Below are positions 24,606 to 32,487 of a stretch of DNA of 33,957 nucleotides, piece after piece. Where the stretch lies: positions 1-33,957 of the forward strand of contig MTCR01000087.1 of NCBI GenBank assembly GCA_002212725.1, given 5' to 3'. The stretch's first letter is position 1; each line of letters starts with the position of its first letter. Below the pieces are notes generated by a model. It did no database searches, had not been told where the DNA came from, and saw only the letters and a list, made by a program, of their open reading frames with translations. The position numbers and the translations under genes were made by a program. This DNA is from Sphingobacteriales bacterium TSM_CSM (lineage in GTDB: Bacteria; Bacteroidota; Bacteroidia; Chitinophagales; UBA2359).

Positions 24606-24848
24606 AACCAACAGTTTTTTTGTGCCGCAAAGTAACGGCAGTTTTTACCTGTGTAAAGTCGTATGCCCGACAAACGGTCTGCTTCGGGCAGCAAAGTTTT
24701 TACCTGTTGCCGTGCGGTGAAGCGGTAAATTCAGCTTGTTTTTGCGCTTTTACCTTTGTTGGTGTGTAAAACATAGAAAAATGCCCTAAATTTGAACGCG
24801 CTTATGCACAACCATCAGCACTCCAATTAACAAAAACAGGCAACTTAC
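24606..24848. promoter_or_regulatory. Divergent promoter region with repeated AGTTTTTACCTGT
   Basis: Between the YHS gene (minus) and the ZorA-like gene (plus), the 13-mer AGTTTTTACCTGT occurs at 24640-24652 and 24695-24707. Two plus-strand boxes match TAnnTTTG: TACCTTTG (24751-24758) and TAAATTTG (24787-24794), 90 and 54 bases before the ATG at 24849. Neither has a clear -33. The repeat could be a regulator site; no regulator gene is adjacent. Confidence 0.35.
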
Positions 24849-26417
24849 ATGGGCGATTGGTATTTTGTAGCATCGGGTTTCGGGCAGTTGATTATTTACC
24901 TTATTACCATTATTTTTCTGGCATCGGCGGCCATAGTGGTAAAGGAACTGCTTCGGTTTGTGCTGCACGAAAACGAAGCCCTGCAGCAAATGCAAGATAA
25001 TTTTGTTTACCTCGACAAGCAAACGCAAACGTTGGCACAAAGTTACGGAACGTTGGTAAAAAACTGCCTGCCCGGTATTGCGGTAAACCGCGCCGAAAGT
25101 ATTTACCTCATTGCCATGCAACAACAGCCGGTGGTGCACAGCACCCTTACCGATAATGATGTGCTGCGCGAAAATGCATCGGCGGCATCTAATTTTTTGC
25201 GTTATGCCCGTTCGGCAATGGTTATGCTGGGCTTGTTTGGCACTTTTTACGGATTGAGCCAGATGGTAGGGCAAATTCGGGTAGTTTTTGACGAAATAAA
25301 TACCGATACCATACGGCAGTTGCTCGAATCGTACAGCCACGCCACCCAAAGCATGAAAACCATTCTGGCACCCATGAAAGATGCCTTTTTAACCAGTTTT
25401 TGGGGGCTGTTGGGCACTATAGTGCTGGGTTTGCTGCTGCTGCCGCTTAATTGGGTAAAGCAGCAGTTTTTTTCGCGGCTGGAAACGCTTACCGCCACCC
25501 GCCTTATACCTTTTTTTAACCCGCCCCAACAAGAGGCGTTGGTGGCACAACTGGTTGATAAAGTTACCCTCAACACGCAAATGGTAAACGATATTGCCCG
25601 AAGTATGCAACTTACATCGGAACATCTTGCCGCAGACTTTACCAACCTGCGGCAGTTTACCGCCAACCTTAAAACCAGTATCGACTCCTACATTCAGGCG
25701 CAAGACGCCCTGTCGCAAACCATTACTGCTATGCATGGTGCGGTAAATGCCATGACAGCCAACACCGGACAAGGAACCGAAACCTATAAAATTGCCGAAG
25801 CCCTGAACCTGCACAACGCCACTATTGCTCAACTTACCGACCGCCTTTATAACACCGAATTCAGTTTTTCCGATTGGCTCAAAGAAATTATTGCACTGTC
25901 GCAACAGCAGCACCTGCAACTCAAAGAGGAACTCAAAAGCATGATTGAACTGTCAAGAAGCAACCTTTCCAACACCCAAAGCGCCAGCAACCGCTTCGAT
26001 ATCAGCACCAAAAAGTTTAAAGATACCCTCGATTCGCTGGAACAAATGCTCAATACCTTTGCCGCCATGGTGCAGGAAGCCGTGCAAAAAGAAGTGCTTA
26101 AATTAGATGAACTGGGGCTTAAACTGCAAGGTTTGCAAGACCTTATGCGCAACTTAAACATGGAACTGCCCACCCAGTTATCGCGCATGGCCGGCACCTT
26201 AGACACCACCAACAAATTGGCCAACCCCAAATATGTTGAACAGATAGCACGCGCCATGGCCGATGAAGCCATACAAAAACAAATTGCCGAATATGCCCGC
26301 GAATATCAGCGCCTTGAAGAACAGATAAACGCCCTGGAACAAAGATTGGCAGAACAGAAAAAATCAAGGTTGCCCGGTTTTGTGCAGCAAATTCTCAAAT
26401 TTTTCGGACTTAAATAA
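24849..26417 (+). CDS. ZorA-like MotA/ExbB-family protein with long cytoplasmic tail
   Basis: A 522-residue inner-membrane protein. Three helices (about 11-31, 121-141, 178-200) hold MotA/TolQ/ExbB-type signatures LGLFGTFYGLSQMVG (127-141) and AFLTSFWGLLGTIVLG (179-194). Residues 205-522 are a long, charged, largely helical tail with strong coiled-coil character, ending in LPGFVQQILKFFGLK. This layout matches ZorA, the stator of the Zorya anti-phage system, more than MotA or ExbB, though the tail is shorter than in typical ZorA. A five-subunit proton-driven ring around the ZorB-like partner is expected from the family. The partner starts 17 bp downstream. A non-defence motor role is possible. 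The ATG at 24849 is the first in-frame start. Confidence 0.85.
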   Translation: MGDWYFVASGFGQLIIYLITIIFLASAAIVVKELLRFVLHENEALQQMQDNFVYLDKQTQTLAQSYGTLVKNCLPGIAVNRAESIYLIAMQQQPVVHSTLTDNDVLRENASAASNFLRYARSAMVMLGLFGTFYGLSQMVGQIRVVFDEINTDTIRQLLESYSHATQSMKTILAPMKDAFLTSFWGLLGTIVLGLLLLPLNWVKQQFFSRLETLTATRLIPFFNPPQQEALVAQLVDKVTLNTQMVNDIARSMQLTSEHLAADFTNLRQFTANLKTSIDSYIQAQDALSQTITAMHGAVNAMTANTGQGTETYKIAEALNLHNATIAQLTDRLYNTEFSFSDWLKEIIALSQQQHLQLKEELKSMIELSRSNLSNTQSASNRFDISTKKFKDTLDSLEQMLNTFAAMVQEAVQKEVLKLDELGLKLQGLQDLMRNLNMELPTQLSRMAGTLDTTNKLANPKYVEQIARAMADEAIQKQIAEYAREYQRLEEQINALEQRLAEQKKSRLPGFVQQILKFFGLK

Positions 26418-26434
26418 CCCCTCAATGGCCTGCT

Positions 26435-27112
26435 ATGGAAACTGATAACAACACCTATCGCCACGGTGGCTTGGTTATTGCCGAAGAGGTAAACTACTGG
26501 ACCGTTTTTGTTGATGCCATTTTATCTTTGTTTATTGTGGCTGTTTTTACCATTGTTTACGATTATTTTTCGGGCGGCGATAACCTGGAACTGCTGGCGG
26601 TGCGTGCCAAACAAAGTGAGTTTTTAGAAGCCTTTGAAAAAGAATTTGCCAAAGAAATTTCCGATGGTAAAATTACCCACAGCATAAACGGCAACATACA
26701 ACGCCTGTCGTTTGGCGAAGAACTGCTGTTTGGCCTCGGCTCCGATACCCTTAAAAACAACGGTAAACTCATGCTTAACCGCTGCCTCGGCGTTTTTTCT
26801 GCCCTGGGCAACAACAGCCAACTGTATGACCAGATAATGGTGGAAGGACACACCGATTCGGTAAGCATACGCAAATTTAACAACCTGTGGAAAAGCGGTA
26901 TCCGCGATAACTGGGATTTGTCGGCAGCAAGGTCAAACAATGTGGTGCGCTATTTCATCGGTCAGTCGCGTCTTAACCCTGCCTTGTTTTCAAGCGCCGC
27001 ATACTCCTGGTATCAGTGGAAACGCGAAACAGAGCCGCCCATGAGCCGCAACCGCAAAATAGAAATAGTGCTGGTATATAGCGCCAACTGGAAAAATAAT
27101 GCTAAAAATTGA
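26435..27112 (+). CDS. ZorB-like protein with one membrane helix and OmpA domain
   Basis: A 225-residue protein with a single N-terminal membrane helix (about 22-44). Asp27 at its start (VFVDAILSLFIVAVF) sits where MotB/ExbD/ZorB carry the proton-binding aspartate. The C-terminal OmpA/MotB peptidoglycan-binding domain (about 90-220) has VEGHTDSV, NWDLSAARSNNVVRYF and SRNRKIEIVL. It should anchor the rotating or static element to the cell wall beside the ZorA-like ring. It matches ZorB in layout and in its neighbour; a lone ExbD or Pal is excluded by the combination. It is close behind the ZorA-like gene, and the TPR gene follows 65 bp after. Proton-driven motor function is inferred from the family. 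Confidence 0.87.
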   Translation: METDNNTYRHGGLVIAEEVNYWTVFVDAILSLFIVAVFTIVYDYFSGGDNLELLAVRAKQSEFLEAFEKEFAKEISDGKITHSINGNIQRLSFGEELLFGLGSDTLKNNGKLMLNRCLGVFSALGNNSQLYDQIMVEGHTDSVSIRKFNNLWKSGIRDNWDLSAARSNNVVRYFIGQSRLNPALFSSAAYSWYQWKRETEPPMSRNRKIEIVLVYSANWKNNAKN

Positions 27113-27177
27113 GTTTTACCCCGCTCTTTTCTATCTTGCTGCCTTATTTTATATACGCACCAAAATCTCACGTAAAT

Positions 27178-28263
27178 ATGCCGAAAGCAAAACTCACACC
27201 CGATGAATTAAATGAAAAACTGGCACAACTCAACAATGTGCTGGAGCAACAGCAAAATGCCGATGAAAAAGATGTTGCTGCCTTGCTGCAAACCTATACC
27301 CAACTGGCCGAAACCCACTCAGACCTTCGGCAATTTTCCGATGCCATTACCGCCCTGGAAGCCGCACTGCCTTTAACCAAACAGCAGGCAGCAGAAAGCC
27401 ACCCCGAAATAACCGAAGCCGACGTGCTGTATGAGCTGGCCGTAGCCCACCACCGCGCACAGGAAGACTACGAAAAAGCCATGGAATACGCCCTGCAGGC
27501 CCTGGAGCAGTTTGAAGCCGCACACGCCAACGGAAAACTTGCCAAAGCCTATCAGCGAATAGGGTTAATTCATGTTGCCGAAAACAACTGGGATGCTGCT
27601 CTGGAAGCGCTGGAGCAATCGGTAGAATGGGCAGAACGCCTCGAAGATTGGGAAGAACTGGGTGGAACCTATGCTACCATTGCCGATGTGTACCGCATAC
27701 AAAACCAGTTTCAGGAAGCATTGGAATACTACAAACAGGCTATAGAAAACTACGAAAAATGCGATGCCGACCAATACCTGGGTTCGGTTTACCAGATAAT
27801 TGCCGAAATTATGGCACACCACCAAAAGCGCGAACAAGCGCTGAAATGCTATGGCGAGGCGGCTTTTTATTTTGAAAAAGCCGGCAGCCATGACGAAGCC
27901 GCTATGGTAAATGCATATGCCGGTAAACTGTTGGTTCCTGTAAGAAAATACCCCGAAGCCATTGCCTATTTTCAAACGGCCATACAGCAGTTTACCCAAG
28001 CGGGTAACCCGTTTGAGGCCACCAACTGCCATATTCAGATTGCCGGTATTTATGAAGAAGAAAAACAATGGCAAAAAGCGGTGGAAACCTACCGGCAAGC
28101 GCTGCCCCTTGCTCAGGCTACAGCCGATGAAGTGCTGATAGACACCATTGACGAAAGTTTAGCCCACGCCCTGCAACAACAGGAAATTACCCCTGTTCCG
28201 CCGGAGCAAACCGGTAAAAGCGGCGGTTTTTTCAGCAAACTGAAAGGTTTATTTGGCAGCTAA
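27178..28263 (+). CDS. TPR-repeat protein of the ZorAB-like cluster
   Basis: A 361-residue cytoplasmic protein made mostly of tetratricopeptide repeats: seven or so units of 34-40 residues, for example ADVYRIQNQFQEALEYYKQA and GLIHVAENNWDAALEALEQS. There is no enzyme domain, so it is a protein-binding scaffold. It ends in GGFFSKLKGLFGS, a short amphipathic tail similar in character to the end of the ZorA-like protein. ATG at 27178 is chosen: a TTG overlapping the previous stop codon would add a non-matching hydrophobic lead. The gene lies in the same direction 65 bp after the ZorB-like gene, so it is likely part of the same unit. Whether it acts as an effector or adaptor is unknown. Confidence 0.85.
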   Translation: MPKAKLTPDELNEKLAQLNNVLEQQQNADEKDVAALLQTYTQLAETHSDLRQFSDAITALEAALPLTKQQAAESHPEITEADVLYELAVAHHRAQEDYEKAMEYALQALEQFEAAHANGKLAKAYQRIGLIHVAENNWDAALEALEQSVEWAERLEDWEELGGTYATIADVYRIQNQFQEALEYYKQAIENYEKCDADQYLGSVYQIIAEIMAHHQKREQALKCYGEAAFYFEKAGSHDEAAMVNAYAGKLLVPVRKYPEAIAYFQTAIQQFTQAGNPFEATNCHIQIAGIYEEEKQWQKAVETYRQALPLAQATADEVLIDTIDESLAHALQQQEITPVPPEQTGKSGGFFSKLKGLFGS

Positions 28264-28278
28264 CCCTTTTGGCTGTGC

Positions 28279-29064
28279 TTATTTGGGTGCATGTGCCGAT
28301 GCTGTAAGGGTTACCTCATGGCAAATAGTTGCCGTTTTTTTGGTAACCGCACTGCTTACCGTAAGACAGGTATTGTAAATGCCCGGCTGCCTGAAAGTAT
28401 AGCGCGGGTTGCGTTGCTCGCTGGTTTTTGAATCGCCGAAATCCCATTCATACGAATCAAAATTGCCAACCGACGTGTTAATGAATAACACCGTAAGGTC
28501 ATTTACCTCATACGAAAAATCGCAGTTGAGCGAAAAGTCAATTTCGGCACAGGGGCCGGGCAGCCAGTAGTAAACGCCGTGGTAATTTTCGGCAAAACAG
28601 GCGTTCATATAGGTTTGGTTATCGCAGCCGCAAACAGGTTCCCAGGTTACATCGCACAAATCGGGGTCTAAAATTTCAATGTTTTTGCACTTCTGCGAAA
28701 GGGTTTTGCGGGTATCATTGTCCATAATGGTTAAACAGGTGCGATAAGAACCCATTGTTTCATAGGTGTGTTCAAACACCTGCTCCGAAACGGTAGTGCC
28801 ATCGCCCAAATCCCAAATATAGGTAAGGGTATCGTTATCGGTAGTGTTGGTGTTTTCGTACAAAACGGTAAGCCCCGATACGGTGTATTGGTAATCGGTA
28901 GATAAAGGAACTTCTTTTTGTACTTGTTTACCGTTGTTTTGCCCGCTGTTTATGCACCCGTCGGTTGATGCGGTACTATTCTTTCCCGAACCGCCCGAAC
29001 AGGTAAAGGCATACAACCCTACCGAGCCGATAAACAGCAATGATATGCCCAAAAACTTATACAT
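28279..29064 (-). CDS. Secreted PKD-Kazal-PKD protein, probable lipoprotein
   Basis: A 261-residue exported protein. The hydrophobic N-terminus leads to YAFTCSGG, a relaxed lipobox with Cys22, so it may be a lipoprotein. Residues 56-132 are a PKD domain (WDLGDGT 84-90), 137-172 are a Kazal-type protease-inhibitor domain (C137, PVCGC 143-147, TYMNAC 151-156, GPC 170-172), and 180-254 are a second PKD domain (WDFGD 207-211). The Kazal form with CGCD and a GPC end is one I recall from Bacteroidota. It could inhibit extracellular serine proteases, while the PKD domains give surface spacing or binding. No partner protease gene is adjacent. It converges with the TPR gene, with a 15-bp gap. Confidence 0.82.
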   Translation of the reverse strand: MYKFLGISLLFIGSVGLYAFTCSGGSGKNSTASTDGCINSGQNNGKQVQKEVPLSTDYQYTVSGLTVLYENTNTTDNDTLTYIWDLGDGTTVSEQVFEHTYETMGSYRTCLTIMDNDTRKTLSQKCKNIEILDPDLCDVTWEPVCGCDNQTYMNACFAENYHGVYYWLPGPCAEIDFSLNCDFSYEVNDLTVLFINTSVGNFDSYEWDFGDSKTSEQRNPRYTFRQPGIYNTCLTVSSAVTKKTATICHEVTLTASAHAPK

Positions 29065-29393
29065 CTGTTTTGAATGGAGTTCTTACATGAATTACGGGCT
29101 AAATTTACGCATATTCATACTATTAAATGCCCGTTTGTTGAAATTATTTATTTGAAATTTGTTTTTTTCTTTCTTTTACAAGTGTTTAAAGAGTTGTAAG
29201 AGTGGTATTTTTTTGCCCATTTTTATGCAAACACCAAAATGCTTGCTGCTTGGGCTTCTGCGGTTGTTTTTTTGTGCAAGTTTTGAGTATGTATGTAAAT
29301 ACCCCTTTTCTTGCATTTGCTTCTCTTATCAAGCCGGCTATATAAGTAATCGAAAAAAGCGGGTAAAAGGTTGCTTTTTTTAGTTTTTTGGGT
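29065..29393. other. AT-rich intergenic region, nothing recognised
   Basis: About 330 very AT-rich bases lie between the PKD-Kazal gene start and the end of the NUDIX gene. A 74-residue open frame at 29159-29383 is low-complexity and without a plausible start, so it is not called. Polythymine tracts are frequent. The promoter of the PKD-Kazal gene should be here but no clear box was found. Confidence 0.4.
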
Positions 29394-30125
29394 TTACTTT
29401 TTTCTTTTTGTTTCGCGCGTGCGCTGTTCTTTCAGTTCAAAATAGAAACCTTCTTTTACCATCTGTTCATACTTGGCCTTGTCAAAGCGGTATAATCGGG
29501 CAGCCCGGTGCGATACGTCCTGCTGAAACTCATCTAATTCTTTAAGTATGCCCATGTTGAGAATTTTTTTTCTGAAATTGCGTTTGTCGAGCGGGGTTTC
29601 CAAAATGGTTTCATACAATTTTTGCAATCCCGAAAGCGGAAACTTTTCGGGCAGCAGTTCAAACCCGATGGGCTGATAGCTTACTTTACCCCGTATGCGC
29701 TGCAGGCCGGTTTCCAGAATGAGGTGGTGGTCAAAAGCCAGGGGCGGCAGTTGGTTTACCGAAAACCAATGCACATTTTGAGCATCGGAAGCGGCGGCAA
29801 TTTGCTTGTCGGCCGGGGCAATAAGGGCATAGTAAGCCACCGAAATAACTCTACCGCGCGGGTCGCGGTTGGGGTTTCCAAAAGTATAGAGTTGTTCCAG
29901 AAAAACATCGGTTAAGCCGGTTTCTTCTTCCAGTTCGCGCAGGGCGGCGGTTTCTACCGGTTCGTCCATATCTACAAAACCACCCGGAAGCGCCCAACAG
30001 TCTTTGAAGGGTTCGGCCGCGCGTTGTATGAGCAGCACTTTCAGGTCGGGTTCTTTGTCATCAAAGCCAAACACAACACAGTCCACCGTAACAGATGGTC
30101 GCGGGTATTCATAAGTATATGGCAT
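29394..30125 (-). CDS. NUDIX-domain protein with C-terminal winged helix (NrtR-like)
   Basis: A 243-residue cytoplasmic protein. The Nudix box is complete: G49, E55, R63, E64, E67, E68 and G70 fit G-x5-E-x7-R-E-U-x-E-E-x-G-U. The C-terminal part (about 150-225) looks like the winged-helix domain of NrtR-type regulators, with [17 protein letters not shown]. In this family the Nudix domain binds ADP-ribose-type effectors and the winged helix binds DNA, controlling NAD or sugar-pathway genes. With the box intact, hydrolase activity is possible. No NAD or sugar-metabolism genes are next to it, so the target is unknown. ATG at 30125. Confidence 0.88.
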   Translation of the reverse strand: MPYTYEYPRPSVTVDCVVFGFDDKEPDLKVLLIQRAAEPFKDCWALPGGFVDMDEPVETAALRELEEETGLTDVFLEQLYTFGNPNRDPRGRVISVAYYALIAPADKQIAAASDAQNVHWFSVNQLPPLAFDHHLILETGLQRIRGKVSYQPIGFELLPEKFPLSGLQKLYETILETPLDKRNFRKKILNMGILKELDEFQQDVSHRAARLYRFDKAKYEQMVKEGFYFELKEQRTRETKRKK

Positions 30126-30249
30126 AATAAAACTTAATTTTGGCTAAGTGTATTGCGTACACCGTTATTACAGCAGCAAATTTACCATTTTTACCCGATA
30201 AATATGCGTAAACTTTGGAGTTCCGGCGCTTAATTCTCTGTAAGCAGGG

Positions 30250-32400
30250 TTAAGAGGCTTTAAAATCCATGTCAAACTGTTGTTTGCTTTCTGCCATTTG
30301 CAGCAAGAGCTGAGGCGGGTTAAAACGGCTTCCGTATTGTTTGGCCAATGTTTGGGCGCGGTACACAAATTTATGAAGCCCAAAAGCATTGATAAATTGC
30401 AGTGTTCCGCCCTGGAATGGTGCAAACCCCCAGCCGAAAATACTGCCTATGTTGGCATCGGGCACGCTCATTACCACGTTTTCTTCCATACAGCGCACGG
30501 TTTCCAGACACTGAATAAACATCAGCCGGTCGGTAAGGTCTTGCATGGGCAGTTGTTGTGGTTGCAGTTGAAAATGGTTGGTTAATTCGGGCCACAAATA
30601 TTTTTTGCCATCGGGCGGATAGTCGTAAAAACCTTTACCTGCTTTTTTTCCGGGCCGGTCAAATTCTTTCACCATTTTTTCTAATACGTGGTAAGCGGGT
30701 GTTTTTTCGTATTCCTGTCCGGCGGCTTCCATATCTTTACGGGTTTGCTCCCGAATATCGAATACCAAGGACAAGGAAACTTCGTCGAGCAGGGCAAGTG
30801 GTGGCACGGGCATACCGGCCTGTAATCCTGCCGATTCTATGCGGCGCGGATGTTGGCCTTCTGCCAGCAGGGTAACGCCTTCCATTACATAGGTGGCAAA
30901 CACGCGCGAGGTATAAAAGCCGCGGCTGTCGTTTACTACTATGGGTGTTTTTTTAATTTGCAGCACATAATCAAAAGCCCTGGCAAGGGTTTGGGCATTG
31001 GTTTGCTTGCCTTTTATAATTTCTACCAGTTGCATTTTGTCAACGGGCGAAAAAAAGTGCAACCCTATAAACTGCTGCGGCCTTACCGATTGGGTGGCCA
31101 AGCCGGTAATGGGCAGGGTAGAGGTGTTGGAAGCAAAAACAGCATCGGGTGGTATTTGTGCTTCGGCCTCTTGGGTAACAATTGCTTTTAGTTGGCGGTC
31201 TTCAAAAACAGCTTCAATAATTAAATCGCAGCCATGCAAATCTTCGGCTTTGGCGGTGGGGGTAATGCGGTTTAGTATATGATTGCGCTGTTCGGTGTTA
31301 AGGCGGCCTTGCTGCACCTGCTTATCGAGCAGTTTTACCGAGTATTCTTTGCCTTTTTGTGCTTGTTCAACGGTAACATCTTTAAGTACCACCTCTATGC
31401 CTGCCATGGCGCTTACATAGGCAATGCCGGCGCCCATCATACCGGCGCCTAAAACACCCACTTTCCGGGTTTTGTGGTGGGCAAAACCCGGCGGGCGGCT
31501 GGCGCCCTGGTTAATGGCATTAAGTTGAAACCAAAAGGCCTGTATCATGTTTTCGGCCACCTGTCCGCTGAGGAGTTGGGTGAAATAACGCGACTCAATG
31601 CGGCAGGCGGTATCAAAGTCAACTAAGGTACTTTCTGCTGCGGTGTTCAGAATGGCTTGCGGCGCGGGGTAGTTGTTGTATGTTTTTTTGGTAAGTACAG
31701 CCGGTGCTACTGCCAGCATTTGGGCAATTTTTGGGTTTTTGGCATCGCCGCCGGGTATGCGGTAGCCTTCGGTATCCCAGGGTTGGCGGGCGTGGGGGTT
31801 GGCTTCAATCCAGGCGGCAGCCTGCTGCATCATATCTTCCGTATTGGCGGCAAGGGCGTGGATAAGTCCGTTTTTAAGCGCTTCGTGCGGGCCGGCTTTT
31901 TTTCCCTCCATAAGGTAGGGTGTGGCTGCCTGCAGTCCAATAAGGCGCACTAATTTTACCACCCCTCCGGCACCGGGCAACAAACCCAGCGTTACTTCGG
32001 GCAGGCCAATGCGCAGGCGCTCATCTTCCAGCGCAATGCGGTAATGGCAAGCCAGTGCCAGTTCATAACCGCCGCCCAATGCCGGGCCGTTTATGGCAGC
32101 CACCACCGGTTTGCCTATGGTTTCCAGCATTCTGAACAGCGCCTTAAGTTGCTCCGACTCGCGAAAGATTGCTTCGGGCTGATGTCGTAAGCCGTAGAGG
32201 TACTCCAAATCGCCGCCGGCCATAAAGGTGCTTTTGGCAGAGGTAACAATAATGCCTTTTACCGATTGGTTGTTTTTTAACTCGACAAGGGTTTTATAAA
32301 AGGCATCGGCAAAGCGTGCATTAATAATATTGGCAGATTTGCCCGGGTTATCTAAGGTAATAACCGCTATTTGACTGGGTAAAATATCGTAATAAAGCAC
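30250..32400 (-). CDS. fadJ: Fatty-acid oxidation multifunctional enzyme (enoyl-CoA hydratase/3-hydroxyacyl-CoA dehydrogenase)
   Basis: A 716-residue enzyme, the length and domain order of FadB/FadJ. The N-terminal crotonase domain has the oxyanion-hole AINGPALGGGYELAL and catalytic E113 and E135 (LPEVTLG). The NAD-binding 3-hydroxyacyl-CoA dehydrogenase domain starts at KVGVLGAGMMGAGIA (313-327), with HFFSPVDKMQLVEI (448-461) carrying the catalytic His448. It hydrates trans-2-enoyl-CoA and oxidises the resulting 3-hydroxyacyl-CoA. The thiolase gene lies 87 bp upstream in the same direction, as expected for a beta-oxidation operon. FadJ versus FadB is not separable here. Confidence 0.95.
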   Translation of the reverse strand: MLYYDILPSQIAVITLDNPGKSANIINARFADAFYKTLVELKNNQSVKGIIVTSAKSTFMAGGDLEYLYGLRHQPEAIFRESEQLKALFRMLETIGKPVVAAINGPALGGGYELALACHYRIALEDERLRIGLPEVTLGLLPGAGGVVKLVRLIGLQAATPYLMEGKKAGPHEALKNGLIHALAANTEDMMQQAAAWIEANPHARQPWDTEGYRIPGGDAKNPKIAQMLAVAPAVLTKKTYNNYPAPQAILNTAAESTLVDFDTACRIESRYFTQLLSGQVAENMIQAFWFQLNAINQGASRPPGFAHHKTRKVGVLGAGMMGAGIAYVSAMAGIEVVLKDVTVEQAQKGKEYSVKLLDKQVQQGRLNTEQRNHILNRITPTAKAEDLHGCDLIIEAVFEDRQLKAIVTQEAEAQIPPDAVFASNTSTLPITGLATQSVRPQQFIGLHFFSPVDKMQLVEIIKGKQTNAQTLARAFDYVLQIKKTPIVVNDSRGFYTSRVFATYVMEGVTLLAEGQHPRRIESAGLQAGMPVPPLALLDEVSLSLVFDIREQTRKDMEAAGQEYEKTPAYHVLEKMVKEFDRPGKKAGKGFYDYPPDGKKYLWPELTNHFQLQPQQLPMQDLTDRLMFIQCLETVRCMEENVVMSVPDANIGSIFGWGFAPFQGGTLQFINAFGLHKFVYRAQTLAKQYGSRFNPPQLLLQMAESKQQFDMDFKAS

Positions 32401-32407
32401 TTTTGTC

Positions 32408-32435
32408 AGTTATGAGTTATGAGTTATGAATTATT
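32408..32435. repeat. Heptanucleotide tandem repeat between thiolase and FadJ genes
   Basis: AGTTATG occurs three times in perfect tandem (32408-32428), followed by a degenerate fourth copy. It is inside the operon spacer, so changes in copy number would shift the distance between the two genes without harming either. Similar simple repeats are, from memory, widespread in Bacteroidota genomes. Confidence 0.8.
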
Positions 32436-32487
32436 TGTTTTAAATCAAAAGTGTGTGTTTTGCCTTCTGTCTAAAGTCTGAAAAAAA

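Noticed and set aside
24849..27112. Flagellar MotAB stator or GldLM gliding motor
   Set aside because: The long coiled-coil tail of the first protein and the one-helix plus OmpA layout of the second do not match MotA/MotB sizes or GldL/GldM; no flagellar or gliding genes are near.
24849..28263. A complete Zorya defence system
   Set aside because: Only the ZorA-like and ZorB-like proteins are present; no ZorC, ZorD, ZorE or other known effector is nearby, and the flanking genes are not defence genes.
29159..29383. A 74-residue frame in the AT-rich gap
   Set aside because: Phe/Cys-rich low-complexity sequence in T-rich DNA with no good start codon.
30186..30196. A further TTTTTACCC motif
   Set aside because: It lies between two minus-strand genes and points away from both, so it does not fit the -46 pattern.
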